Shown here: piece after piece, positions 18,078 to 27,204 of the stretch | Position numbering within the stretch: position 1 is the first letter of the stretch | How the letters are laid out: every line of letters begins with the position of its first letter | Translations under genes and position numbers: made by a program | Notes under the pieces: generated by a model | Told to the model about the DNA's origin: nothing | The model's input: only the letters and a program-made list of their open reading frames with translations | Databases searched by the model: none | Assembly (NCBI RefSeq): GCF_900155965.1 | Contig: NZ_FTMG01000003.1 | Coordinates: 434,001-498,000, forward strand | DNA from: Mucilaginibacter lappiensis | Lineage (GTDB): Bacteria; Bacteroidota; Bacteroidia; Sphingobacteriales; Sphingobacteriaceae | Reading direction: 5' to 3' | DNA length: 64,000 bases

Positions 18078-19994
18078 ATGAAATATTTAACAGCAGATTT
18101 AAAATTCATCAAAAAGAGCCTATCACTCCTATCCTTAATAATCGCCCTCCTGCATATTGAACATGCACCATTACGTGCGCAATGTTTCTACTACCCTCGC
18201 GATCTGAAACAAGCCTTCAAAAACAAAACCAGGTCGATAGATGGTAAACCCGGAAAAAACTACTGGCAAAATCACGGCAGTTACAACATTACCTTAACCG
18301 TATTGCCCCCAAACAGAAATATCCGGGGAACCGAACAGATCGTCTACAGCAATAACAGCCCTGATACGCTGAAGGAGTTGAACATGAAACTGATCATGAA
18401 TATACACAAACCAGGAGCTGCCCGTTTTGCTAATGCGCAATCCAACTATTTAACCCAGGGTGTTCAAATGGATAGTTTTTCAATAGATGGCCAGTCTGTA
18501 GCAGTAAATAATGAGGATGCTACAACTAATCAACCTATCGCCTTGCCAAAACCATTATTGCCACATCAATCTGTAAAATTGGATATTACCTGGCATTTTG
18601 AACTCGCTCTGGGTGCTGGTCGTGAAGGGGCTATTGATTCCACCTCCTTTTATTTAGGCTATTTTTATCCGAGGGTGGCCGTTTATGATGATTATAACGG
18701 TTGGGATAAACTCCCTTTTTTAGACGTTCAGGAATTTTATAACGACTTTAATGATTACACCCTGCGGGTTAAAGCACCAGCTGATTTTTTAGTATGGGCA
18801 ACAGGCACCTTACAAAACCCAAAAGAGGTATTACAGCCGGAGTACGCCAAACGCTTGGAACGCTCCATAAACAGCGACTCTATCATACATATAGTTACGC
18901 CAACTGATCTTAGCCAAAAGAACATTACTACAAAAAACAAGCTCAATACCTGGGTCTGGAAAGCAGATAATATCAGCGACATGGCAGTGGGGGTAAGCGA
19001 TCAATATGTTTGGGACGCCGCAAGTATAATGGTTGATCATTCAACCCACAGAAGAGCAAGTATCCAGGCGGCTTACCTGGATAATGCCGCCGATTTTCAC
19101 TCAGCGGTTAAGTTTGGGCAATATGCATTAAAGTGGTTTTCAAACAATTTACCGGGTGTACCCTATCCATACCCCAAAATGACGATTTTTCAGGGCTATG
19201 CCGATATGGAATACCCTATGATGGTTAACGCCAGCCACAAAGATGACCTGAGCTTTGCTCAACTTTTATTGGATCATGAAATTTCGCATACCTGGTTTCC
19301 TTTTTATATGGGTACTAACGAAAGCCGCTATGGTTTTATGGATGAAGGATGGGCAACAACATTTGAACGGCTTATAGGCGCAACAGAGATAGGCCAGGAA
19401 AACACGGATGCCCTATGGACAGAACTCAGGGTGAAGCCATGGATAAGTGATCCGTCGGCTCCCGAAGACCTGCCAATCATTACGCCATCCAGCGAATTGA
19501 GAGATGGACTTTCTAATAATGAATATGGCAAACCTGCATTAAGTCATTTTGCTTTGAAAGATTTACTGGGCGATGAACTGTTTAAAAAATCATTGAAGGG
19601 CTATATGGACAATTGGCATGATAAACATCCGGTTCCCTGGGATTATTTTAATTCTATGAGTGACAAATCTGGCCGAAACCTCAATTGGTTCTTTAATAAC
19701 TGGTTCTTCAGTAATAGTTATATCGATCTGTCACTCCAAAAAGTAAACAAAAGCAAAGACGGCTATTCCATCACCATTAAAAATACCGGTGGATTTTATA
19801 TTCCGTTTGATGTTAAAATTACCTGCCTGGATGGAACCTGCAAAATTATTCACCAAACACCTGCTATATGGGAGCAAAATCCACAACTTATCTGTTTTAC
19901 TTTTAAAACGGATAGGGTCGTAAAAGCCGTTGAAATAAATACAGGAGTATTTCTGGACGCCAATATTTCAGATAATATATTCGTGGTTAAATAA
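18078..19994 (+). CDS. Secreted M1-family zinc metallopeptidase
   Basis: The ATG at 18078 is preferred over the GTG at 18054 because it gives a compact signal peptide (MKYLTADLKF..., cleavage near PLRAQ). The protein of about 638 aa contains the gluzincin motif HEISH followed after 18 residues by Glu ('FMDEGWATTFE'), which is the HExxH-x18-E zinc site of M1 aminopeptidases, and 'GYADMEYPMMVN' in place of the classic GAMEN exopeptidase motif. It probably trims peptides in the periplasm or outside the cell. A shared hairpin terminator follows at 20043-20077. Confidence 0.88.
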   Translation: MKYLTADLKFIKKSLSLLSLIIALLHIEHAPLRAQCFYYPRDLKQAFKNKTRSIDGKPGKNYWQNHGSYNITLTVLPPNRNIRGTEQIVYSNNSPDTLKELNMKLIMNIHKPGAARFANAQSNYLTQGVQMDSFSIDGQSVAVNNEDATTNQPIALPKPLLPHQSVKLDITWHFELALGAGREGAIDSTSFYLGYFYPRVAVYDDYNGWDKLPFLDVQEFYNDFNDYTLRVKAPADFLVWATGTLQNPKEVLQPEYAKRLERSINSDSIIHIVTPTDLSQKNITTKNKLNTWVWKADNISDMAVGVSDQYVWDAASIMVDHSTHRRASIQAAYLDNAADFHSAVKFGQYALKWFSNNLPGVPYPYPKMTIFQGYADMEYPMMVNASHKDDLSFAQLLLDHEISHTWFPFYMGTNESRYGFMDEGWATTFERLIGATEIGQENTDALWTELRVKPWISDPSAPEDLPIITPSSELRDGLSNNEYGKPALSHFALKDLLGDELFKKSLKGYMDNWHDKHPVPWDYFNSMSDKSGRNLNWFFNNWFFSNSYIDLSLQKVNKSKDGYSITIKNTGGFYIPFDVKITCLDGTCKIIHQTPAIWEQNPQLICFTFKTDRVVKAVEINTGVFLDANISDNIFVVK

Positions 19995-20042
19995 CGTCAC
20001 GCAAGTATATGAGACGATAGCTCAATTCATTTCTATATAATT

Positions 20043-20077
20043 AAAAAAGGATATTCATTAATGAATATCCTTTTTTT
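20043..20077. terminator. Bidirectional terminator between M1 peptidase and GH2 genes
   Basis: GGATATTCAT (20049-20058) and ATGAATATCC (20061-20070) form a perfect 10-bp stem with a 2-base loop, with an A-run on the left and seven Ts on the right. It therefore works for both convergent genes. Confidence 0.9.
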
Positions 20078-20081
20078 GTAC

Positions 20082-22169
20082 TTAATTCTTTAAATACCAG
20101 GTAATACGATCTGTTATTATTTTACCATCCCTGTTCCCTTCTGCTCTTAACTCGTTGGTACCTTGTTGCAGGTGCACGTTTTTAAAAACAAAATCATGCG
20201 AAGTAGTACCAGTTTCAGGTTGACCCAATTTATTATTATTGAGGTACAAGGTAACATTTTGCAAATTGGAGAACACTTTTACCACTGTTATTGCTTCAAC
20301 CCGAACTGAGTCTCTGCGGCCACTAATGTGAAGTACAGGATCCTGACTCCAGTTGGCTTTATACCAGTAAAAAGCATCTTTTTTCACTTTACGGTCATAG
20401 GTAACCAACCCCTTCATGTTACGGGCAGGTACGCCGCCTCCATTGGCAGACGGCACCGAAAAATCGAACATATTCCATACATATGAGGCAACCAGGTAAG
20501 GATGCTTCTCGATAATGCCCCATTGTATTTCATGAAATTTGGTTTGATAAGTTTCCGGCCAAAACTGCGCGCCCGGATCGCCGGTTTCACCAACATTTTC
20601 CTGCTGCTGATTTATATTGGCCTCAGTCCCATACTCAGAAAGTACCACTTTATAATCGGGATAGTTTTTTTCCAACCCGGTAACCCAATCTTTCAGATCT
20701 GATATTTTCCCTTCATACCAACCATAATACCTGTTGATGCCTTGTATATCGGCAGCCAGGTTTGACGGACGGTCAATTTCACCATATCCGCTTACACTTG
20801 CAGTAGACCTACCGGAGTCTTCCGTTTTGGCAATATCATTAAGTTCGCGCGTTAAAACCGGCACGAATCCATCTGCCGAGCTGGAATAAACTTCATTATG
20901 TAACCCCCAATTGTAAATAGAAGGATGATTATAATTTTGCCTGATCAATTCGGCAAGCTGTTGTTTGGCATTGTCCCCTTCCTGTGTCGACACCGCATTT
21001 ACAAACGGAATTTCGGCCCAAATTACAAAACCCATGCTATCACATTTGGCATAAATATAGTCGGCCTGCTGATAGTGTGCAAAGCGGATGGAAGTTGCCC
21101 CTATCTCGTAGATCATATCGAGGTCAGACCTGTGTTGTTCATTGCTCAGGGCGCTTCCATAATCCTGCCATTCCTGGTGGCGGCAAACCCCATATAGGCG
21201 ATAAGGTTGTCCATTGAGGTAAAATCCTTTACCCGGCACAATTGAAAAATACCTGAGCCCAAGAGGCTGGGTAACTTCGTCAATGGTTTTACCTTGTTTA
21301 ATAATAGATGTAGTAAGCGAATATAAATAAGGGTCTTTTCTGCCGTTCAATAAATGCGGGTTGACTAACGATAACTGCTGAGCAATTATATTTATACCTT
21401 GCGGTCTTACTTTTTCCAGTTGCTGTGCCTCTTTCACTATTTTGCCAGCCCTATCTCTGATAATCGTTTTTACAGTTATCTCCTGTATCTGTGTTTCCTT
21501 ATTCTCAACTTTAGCGGTTACGCTTATGTTGGCTTTTTTTGCACTTACATCCTGTTTAATATAAATTCCCGATGAGGCGTAATCAGTAGTACTGATATTG
21601 ATCTTACTCGTAACAATTAAACTTACCGGGCGATAGATGCCCCCATATACCCCAAACAATTTATTATTGATGGGGATAACATCCGGGCGTTCCTCGTTAT
21701 TAACTTTTACCAGTATAGTATTAACCGTATCGTAACGCAGCGAATTACTGATATCAAGGCAGAATGCAGCATAAGCGCCTTTATGCTCCCCGATCAATTT
21801 ATTATTGACATAGACATCGGCCACCGTACCTACACCTTCAAAACGAATAAAAATACGCTTCCCTTTCCATGAATCGCTTGCTCTAAGATTTTTTTTATAA
21901 AAAGCATCGCCCATGTAAAAACCTTTTCCTTTTTGAATATCCTTATTATTCCAGGTATGGGGAACAGAAACAGTTTGCCAATCGGCGGTTGCCAATGCAA
22001 TGTTGGTTTTATATGCCGCTTTTTTAAACTGCCAGTCGCTATTAAAAGGTATAACTTGTCTTGAGGATGCAGAACGAACTTGTTGCGCGTTGCCGCTCTG
22101 TACCTTAACGCAAACAACTATCATGAGCAACAAAGTGTATCTCACGTGGATCATATATTTCATATTCAT
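20082..22169 (-). CDS. Secreted glycoside hydrolase family 2 (beta-galactosidase-like)
   Basis: The start at 22169 gives MNMKYMIHVRYTLLLMIVVC, a signal peptide, and lies 13 bp after the GH29 stop; the frame is open to 22253 but that would overlap GH29. About 695 aa. Domains in order: jelly-roll sugar-binding ('FNSDWQFKKAAYKTN', 'VSVPHTWNNKD', 'FEGVGTVADVYVNNKLIGEHKGAYAAF'), an immunoglobulin-like domain, and the TIM barrel with 'GVCRHQEW', the acid/base 'NWGLHNEVY' and the nucleophile segment 'VVLSEYGTEA'. It removes non-reducing beta-linked galactose, glucuronate, mannose or arabinose residues; the exact sugar is not decided by sequence. It forms an operon with the fucosidase. Confidence 0.9.
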   Translation of the reverse strand: MNMKYMIHVRYTLLLMIVVCVKVQSGNAQQVRSASSRQVIPFNSDWQFKKAAYKTNIALATADWQTVSVPHTWNNKDIQKGKGFYMGDAFYKKNLRASDSWKGKRIFIRFEGVGTVADVYVNNKLIGEHKGAYAAFCLDISNSLRYDTVNTILVKVNNEERPDVIPINNKLFGVYGGIYRPVSLIVTSKINISTTDYASSGIYIKQDVSAKKANISVTAKVENKETQIQEITVKTIIRDRAGKIVKEAQQLEKVRPQGINIIAQQLSLVNPHLLNGRKDPYLYSLTTSIIKQGKTIDEVTQPLGLRYFSIVPGKGFYLNGQPYRLYGVCRHQEWQDYGSALSNEQHRSDLDMIYEIGATSIRFAHYQQADYIYAKCDSMGFVIWAEIPFVNAVSTQEGDNAKQQLAELIRQNYNHPSIYNWGLHNEVYSSSADGFVPVLTRELNDIAKTEDSGRSTASVSGYGEIDRPSNLAADIQGINRYYGWYEGKISDLKDWVTGLEKNYPDYKVVLSEYGTEANINQQQENVGETGDPGAQFWPETYQTKFHEIQWGIIEKHPYLVASYVWNMFDFSVPSANGGGVPARNMKGLVTYDRKVKKDAFYWYKANWSQDPVLHISGRRDSVRVEAITVVKVFSNLQNVTLYLNNNKLGQPETGTTSHDFVFKNVHLQQGTNELRAEGNRDGKIITDRITWYLKN

Positions 22170-22182
22170 TTGTAGTACCAAC

Positions 22183-23628
22183 TTAGGTTTTTGCTTTTTC
22201 ATATCCGGTTCCGTGGCTTTTACCTGTTTCACCAGTTTCCAAAACAATAACAAAAGGTTTTTTAGGCGTTTGTTGATGGAGATGGATAAAATAAGTGGAT
22301 GTTCCTATTTCTTCCGGCGTATAAGTTTGCGTTAAGTTACCCAGATCATAAGCCTTATTAATCACGGTATGTAAAGGGGTAGTTACACGTAATAAGCCCG
22401 ATACCGGTACATTAAATATCACCATATAGGTTTTATTAGTACCGGTGTTTTTTATAAAATATCCCCAATCTTGTTTGGCGAAACCTGCGTATTCGCCGTT
22501 ATAGATAGCCTCTTTATTTACGGTCATCCAGTCGCCTATGGCTTTGGCCAGGGTTTGTTCTTCTGTCCTGAGGGTTCCATCTGGTTTGGGGCCAAAATTG
22601 AGTACAAAATTACCATCGAGTGAAACGCATTTCGCCAACATCTCTAATAGTTCATCGGCGGTTTTAATATGTCCACTCCATGTTTTAGCATAGCCCCACT
22701 GGTTTTCCGGAATGGTCATCACGCAATCCCAATCGTTTCCGTGAACATCCTCTATTTTTTCGGGAATCTTACGTTCCCAGCCTTGTTCATAGTCGCCCAT
22801 GAGGTTACCGTTCGAATCGAAATGCCGCTTACCATATTCATCAGCGCGAAACCGGCTGCCGATAATAAGGCCTGGGCGCAATTTTCGCATCTCTGTTTCA
22901 AGCGAATCGGCAAAGGCTGCTTGTTTAACCCATGAATTATCCCAGGTACCATCAAACCAAAGCCCCTTGGCGGTTGGGTAGCGTGTTAGCAATTCAAGCA
23001 ACTGGTTACGGGTAAATTGCTTAAACCGGTTAAAGGCTATACTATCATCGCGGGTCTTAATGTCGTAACGCCAATCGGGATTGTGCCAGTCCATTATGGA
23101 AAAATATAGGATCACATCTATTCCCTGCTTATTATAAGCTTTTACCAGCGGGCCTATAATATCCTTTTTGTAAGGCGAATGAGCGACCGTGAAATTAGTG
23201 TACTTACTAGGCCACAAACAAAAACCATCATGGTGCTTAGTGGTAATAGTAACATACTTAACACCCATCCGGCCAGCCACAGCAGCCCATGAATCGGGGT
23301 TAAACTTTATTGGGTTAAACCGGTAAATTAATGAATCATAGGCTTGGGGAGACACTTCTTTCCAGGTTCTGATCCATTCGGCAGCGCCGTTATAGATTTT
23401 ACCATTCCATTCGCCCCCAGGTATGGAATACAATCCCCAGTGAATAAACTGTCCTAAGCCATACGCCCTCCATCGGGCCATATCTGCATCATTTCTGCGG
23501 CCCAACCTATGCGCTCCGTGCTGTAACGATATTTCCTTTTTCGCTGTCGTGGCTGTCTGCTGGGCAAATGTCTGCCTGGCATAAGAGCAACTCAACAAAA
23601 CAATTATGATCAATAAATTTCTTTTCAT
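22183..23628 (-). CDS. Secreted alpha-L-fucosidase, GH29
   Basis: A 481-aa protein with a signal peptide (MKRNLLIIIVLLSCSYARQT, then FAQQ). GH29 signatures are 'YGLGQFIHWGLYSIPGGEW', 'YVTITTKHHDGFCLWPSKYTNF' and 'GLWFDGTWD', whose Asp is the expected nucleophile of this retaining family. It releases alpha-fucose from plant or host glycans. It is the first gene of a two-gene operon with the GH2 enzyme, a pair that suits fucosylated galactosides such as xyloglucan or arabinogalactan side chains (inference). A perfect LacI-type palindrome lies 104 bp before the start codon. Confidence 0.93.
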   Translation of the reverse strand: MKRNLLIIIVLLSCSYARQTFAQQTATTAKKEISLQHGAHRLGRRNDADMARWRAYGLGQFIHWGLYSIPGGEWNGKIYNGAAEWIRTWKEVSPQAYDSLIYRFNPIKFNPDSWAAVAGRMGVKYVTITTKHHDGFCLWPSKYTNFTVAHSPYKKDIIGPLVKAYNKQGIDVILYFSIMDWHNPDWRYDIKTRDDSIAFNRFKQFTRNQLLELLTRYPTAKGLWFDGTWDNSWVKQAAFADSLETEMRKLRPGLIIGSRFRADEYGKRHFDSNGNLMGDYEQGWERKIPEKIEDVHGNDWDCVMTIPENQWGYAKTWSGHIKTADELLEMLAKCVSLDGNFVLNFGPKPDGTLRTEEQTLAKAIGDWMTVNKEAIYNGEYAGFAKQDWGYFIKNTGTNKTYMVIFNVPVSGLLRVTTPLHTVINKAYDLGNLTQTYTPEEIGTSTYFIHLHQQTPKKPFVIVLETGETGKSHGTGYEKAKT

Positions 23629-23731
23629 CGCTGGTGATCGTTTTATCCCTTGCTATTACAAGAATAAATTATACCCGAAAGTTAAGTTATCAGCCTCCCA
23701 TTTTCGGCATCCTGGGATACACAAATACAGC

Positions 23732-23743
23732 GCAAACGTTTGC
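23732..23743. promoter_or_regulatory. LacI-type palindrome before the GH29-GH2 operon
   Basis: GCAAACGTTTGC is a perfect 12-bp palindrome with the central AAACGTTT typical of LacI/GalR-family operators. It lies upstream of the fucosidase gene on the minus strand. No LacI regulator is encoded in the window, so the binder would be elsewhere. Confidence 0.5.
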
Positions 23744-23861
23744 TTTACTTAACGAACAAATTTTACAGTTCAAGACTACGATATGCAATCTGTCGCAAAT
23801 CACCCCTAATTTGTCGTTTCTACCTGTTTTACGCGCATGGTATGCACGTTACTTTTGTATC

Positions 23862-24287
23862 ATGAATAGCAACAACAAAACGACCATTACCGCAGAAGTA
23901 GAAATAGATGCCACAATTGAAACAGTTTGGGCCCGATGGACGAAGCCGGAGCACATTATGCAATGGAATAATCCAACTGACGAGTGGAGAACTCCTAAGG
24001 TGGAAAATGATTTGCAGGCGGCTGGCAGGTTCCTTTTTGTGATGGAATTAAAAGGTGGGAGCTTTCATTTCGACTTTAAAGGAACTTATGATGAGATCAA
24101 AATCCATGAACTAATCACTTATACACTTGACGATGGCCGTAAGTCAACAATAACTTTTACTACAGATAACGGAGTAAGAATAACAGAAACTTTTGAACCT
24201 GAAAACACCCAGCCCCTTGATATGCAAAAAGATTTTTGCCAGGCCGTATTAGATGGCTTTAAAAGATATGCCGAATCTGAAATTTAA
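23862..24287 (+). CDS. SRPBCC/AHSA1-domain protein
   Basis: The start at the ATG at 23862 gives MNSNNKTTITAEVEIDATIETVWARWTKPEHIMQWN, the usual opening of Aha1/START-like (SRPBCC) proteins; the frame is open upstream to 23634 but those residues are unlike any family member. The 141-aa core continues with 'EWRTPKVENDLQAAGRFLFVMEL', 'GTYDEIKIHELITYTLDDGR' and 'ITETFEPENTQPLDMQKDFCQAVLDGFKRY'. It has a cytoplasmic ligand-binding helix-grip fold; the ligand is unknown. It stands alone, divergent from the GH29 operon. Confidence 0.85.
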   Translation: MNSNNKTTITAEVEIDATIETVWARWTKPEHIMQWNNPTDEWRTPKVENDLQAAGRFLFVMELKGGSFHFDFKGTYDEIKIHELITYTLDDGRKSTITFTTDNGVRITETFEPENTQPLDMQKDFCQAVLDGFKRYAESEI

Positions 24288-24301
24288 TGTCTATTGATAA
24301 A

Positions 24302-24360
24302 CTATTACGCTAAATGGGCGGCCATTTTATTACAAAAGTGGGTTTACGTGGTTTACACTT
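24302..24360 (+). repeat. Dispersed repeat, partial copy C
   Basis: This matches 26848-26905 from 'CTATTACGCT' through 'ACAAAAGTGGGTTTAC' and 'GGTTTACAC' with scattered changes and one indel, then diverges. It covers only the left part of the element and lies just after the SRPBCC gene. Confidence 0.65.
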
Positions 24361-24498
24361 ATCAGCTATTATCACAACCCCATCTTACTTATGTAATCCC
24401 CCTTTTTCATCCTTTAGGTTGCAAAGATATTTTAAATACCCGGGTCACTTAGCGTGTTTTTTAATACTGACATTCTCTTTATAAAGTTGTTTCAACTT

Positions 24499-25668
24499 TT
24501 AAAAGCCACCACCAGATCCGCCTCCGCCAAAATCACCTCCTCCAAATTTCACGCCTTCGTCTGTCGGGGCCGATGGAGCGTGTGAAAATGTTTCGGCAAT
24601 AACCAGCGACTCTATTTTCAGGTGATCCATTAGATGTCCATCCTCTGTTTCGGCACAGGTAAATCCGTGCTTTGGTATTTTAAGGTATTTCGTGATGGCA
24701 TAAACAATACCAAGTACCAGCGCTCCTATAATAGTAAGGGTAATATCAACGGGCAGTACGTGATAATAGTTACGAAAAGTCACCGCAGCAGCAGTTATCA
24801 GCAGCAAGCCGGTACGCAGCAGTATCACATCTTTTTTCTTGATGCCCAACACTATGTAAATAAATGGCAATAGTACTGTCCATGCCCAGAAGAATGCTCC
24901 AAACGGAATTGGCCCCGTATGGTTTGCCATTTCACTGCTCAATTTTTGGATCGCGTAATAATTGCCCGCCGCATATAAGGCTACCAGGCCTACAACCTGT
25001 GTAATAACAAAAACGTTGTCATAATTAATGAATTTTTCCTTTTTACTATTGATACGGGAAAGCCAATAAATGCCACCTGAAACCAGCATCATTGCAAACG
25101 GAGCGGTTGATAAACCAGCAGGTACAATTTTTATCCACCCGAAAAACATAAACGCCAAAAAAGAAATACAACAAATAATGCTCGTTAACATATCGGCGAA
25201 GCGAATGCTCAGGTAAAGCATCAATAAGGAAACAATTCCTGACAAGGGCCAGTAATGGGTGCCATCATCCAGACGGGAGAACATCAGAACAAACCCTGTT
25301 ACAAATAAGCATCCTGATATAAATAAAAGAGCGTCATCAACCCCTGATCTGAAATGATGGTTGCTGCTCACCATCAACTCCAGGCCAACATAACTGACCA
25401 GCCCTAAGAAAAAGAACCATCCAAAACTATCAATCAATCCTGAGCTTGAAAACAGCAAACTTATAAGGCCATCGCCAAATGAAACAATAATACAGGTTAG
25501 TATAAATAACCCAATCCGTGCAAACAAATTAGGCGTGTAAAAGCCCACCGGGTATTTTTCTGTAATTGATTTAAATTCAACGGGAGTGATATAGCCATGC
25601 AGCAAGTCTTTTTTTAAAGTTGCCTGCAATCGCAAATTAGCCAACCAGGTTTTATTATAGATGATCAT
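24499..25668 (-). CDS. Multi-pass membrane protein with glycine-rich C-terminal tail
   Basis: A 389-aa protein with about eight to nine hydrophobic segments from residue 50 on, and a soluble N-terminus. It ends in a Gly-rich tail (FGGGDFGGGGSGGGF), a feature shared with some TPM-domain and DUF2207 membrane proteins. Its start overlaps the upstream gene by four bases (ATGA), so the two are translationally coupled. The function is unknown; the paired gene is of DUF2157 type, which suggests a shared membrane complex. Resemblance to DUF4401-type proteins is possible but not established. Confidence 0.7.
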   Translation of the reverse strand: MIIYNKTWLANLRLQATLKKDLLHGYITPVEFKSITEKYPVGFYTPNLFARIGLFILTCIIVSFGDGLISLLFSSSGLIDSFGWFFFLGLVSYVGLELMVSSNHHFRSGVDDALLFISGCLFVTGFVLMFSRLDDGTHYWPLSGIVSLLMLYLSIRFADMLTSIICCISFLAFMFFGWIKIVPAGLSTAPFAMMLVSGGIYWLSRINSKKEKFINYDNVFVITQVVGLVALYAAGNYYAIQKLSSEMANHTGPIPFGAFFWAWTVLLPFIYIVLGIKKKDVILLRTGLLLITAAAVTFRNYYHVLPVDITLTIIGALVLGIVYAITKYLKIPKHGFTCAETEDGHLMDHLKIESLVIAETFSHAPSAPTDEGVKFGGGDFGGGGSGGGF

Positions 25669-26651
25669 GCCGTTTTAAGTTTTTTGTTAAGATTGATTAG
25701 CAGGAGTATAAGGCCAATGCCTGATCCGATAACGTAAATCAGCATCGAATACACTGCCCCGGCGGTATCACCCATTGAAAGGAAAACTCTTACAGCTAAA
25801 GAGCTTACAGCAATATAAGAGTACAGTATCACCAGGAGTAAAAAATAGAATGATTTGGATTTATAGGCATCTCTGTACATCAGTAATGATAATAGTAATA
25901 TGCCCAACATAAATACCATGGCAAGGCCTGAATCATAATAATGAAAGTAACCGGCTAACAGTGTGATGTAAGCAACATGGATGCCGTAATGCTGATAGCT
26001 GAATTTGAAATGCTTTTTAAAATTGAAATGTTGTGTTAACCAGGCGCCTGTAAGCAGCAAAATGCTTAAAAGCAAGTAGGTATAAATGATAGTTCCACTG
26101 TTAAAATTATTATCTGCCAATAGTTGTTTAGGGGTAACTGATACACCCATCCACACAGCTAAATTGGCAATGGCCATATTAAGGATACCCAAATGATCAA
26201 AATAATAAGCAATGAAGAATAATACCAGCATAGGAACAAATGTGGCCATGCCATAATTGGTACCAAACACTCCATAAGCGAATTGTAGATAACCGACAAA
26301 GGTTACAAAGCTGAGACTACCCAACAGCAAAATATAATCAAAATAAGCGTTAGGTGAATTTACTTTTTCGGTATTAAATGGTAGAGCCTTTTTTTGGCAA
26401 TAAGCAAAGCAACCAATACAGATGAGCGCTATTAGCAGCAAAACAAACTGATGGCCAATGCTGTCAATGTTTTCATAGATCAAAACACCTAAACCGGCAG
26501 TAAGCAGTAGTACACCTACATATAATAAGGTTTTGATTTCCCAGTGGACAGAAAACAATACAGGCTTTTCTTCTTTTTGTCGAAGCCTTTCGAGGGATTC
26601 ATCACTTATTAAGGCTTCGGCATGTAGGTTTTTATAAAGGTTGTTGATCAT
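25665..26651 (-). CDS. DUF2157-like multi-pass membrane protein
   Basis: A 328-aa protein. A cytoplasmic N-terminus of about 45 residues ('ALISDESLERLRQKEEKPVLFSVHWEIKTLLY') precedes nine or so membrane helices. The segment 'LLYVGVLLLTAGLGVLIYENIDSIGHQ' resembles the DUF2157 motif of one helix followed by a short amphipathic loop. It overlaps the downstream Gly-tailed membrane protein by four bases. The role is unknown. Confidence 0.65.
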   Translation of the reverse strand: MINNLYKNLHAEALISDESLERLRQKEEKPVLFSVHWEIKTLLYVGVLLLTAGLGVLIYENIDSIGHQFVLLLIALICIGCFAYCQKKALPFNTEKVNSPNAYFDYILLLGSLSFVTFVGYLQFAYGVFGTNYGMATFVPMLVLFFIAYYFDHLGILNMAIANLAVWMGVSVTPKQLLADNNFNSGTIIYTYLLLSILLLTGAWLTQHFNFKKHFKFSYQHYGIHVAYITLLAGYFHYYDSGLAMVFMLGILLLSLLMYRDAYKSKSFYFLLLVILYSYIAVSSLAVRVFLSMGDTAGAVYSMLIYVIGSGIGLILLLINLNKKLKTA

Positions 26652-26847
26652 TTAGGTAAAACTGATTTGTAACCAATGATAGTAAAGATTATCGGGATTT
26701 TCTTTTTTTTGCTGATGAACACGCCTGGAGTTGGTGTTCAAACGCTAATTTTTAGTGAGAATAGGCTTGTCTGGATAACTGTAAAACTCTTTGGCTACTA
26801 ACTCCCGGTCGAATTCCCTTCTTCATGCTATCTTTTTGGACAAATAT

Positions 26848-26985
26848 CTATTACGCTGAACAGGCGGGTCATTTCGTTACAAAAGTGGGTTTACATGGTT
26901 TACACATTTCATGGTTTACATTGATTTATATAGTTGAAAATCAATTATATAATTTTATTTTGTACTAATTTATGTAAACCATCAT
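26848..26985 (+). repeat. Dispersed intergenic repeat, copy A
   Basis: This copy contains ATGGTTTACA twice (26895-26904 and 26911-26920) and the inverted TGTAAACCAT at 26973-26982. The stretch 26878-26985 aligns base by base with the reverse complement of 39353-39458, and its left part aligns with 24302-24360. The inverted ends suggest a small non-coding mobile element or a structured RNA or protein-binding unit. It lies in a 553-bp gene-free region that otherwise holds only the palindrome at 27077. Confidence 0.7.
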
Positions 26986-27076
26986 AACGCAGGTTATTTC
27001 ATGCCGCCAGGGTAATGTAAATTTGATGTAAGGGATGAATGTAAAATATTAGCAAAAGGATTAGATCATCTCTTTA

Positions 27077-27116
27077 ATGCAAACAAGTCCCGCTAATTAG
27101 CGGGACTTGTTTGCAT
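27077..27116. terminator. Perfect 40-bp palindrome after the Sus-type operon
   Basis: Arms 27077-27096 and 27097-27116 are exact reverse complements, giving 20 bp with no spacer and a GC-rich core (AGTCCCGCTAATTAGCGGGA). It lies 89 bp after the stop of the last gene of the minus-strand operon and probably ends transcription, although a clean T-run is missing on either side. Confidence 0.65.
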
Positions 27117-27204
27117 ACTTTATAATAAACCTCTAAACCATACATATCACTAAGGATACCCCATTTACAGGATAGAGCCTTAGTGATTATACGGCTTGTC
27201 GGTA

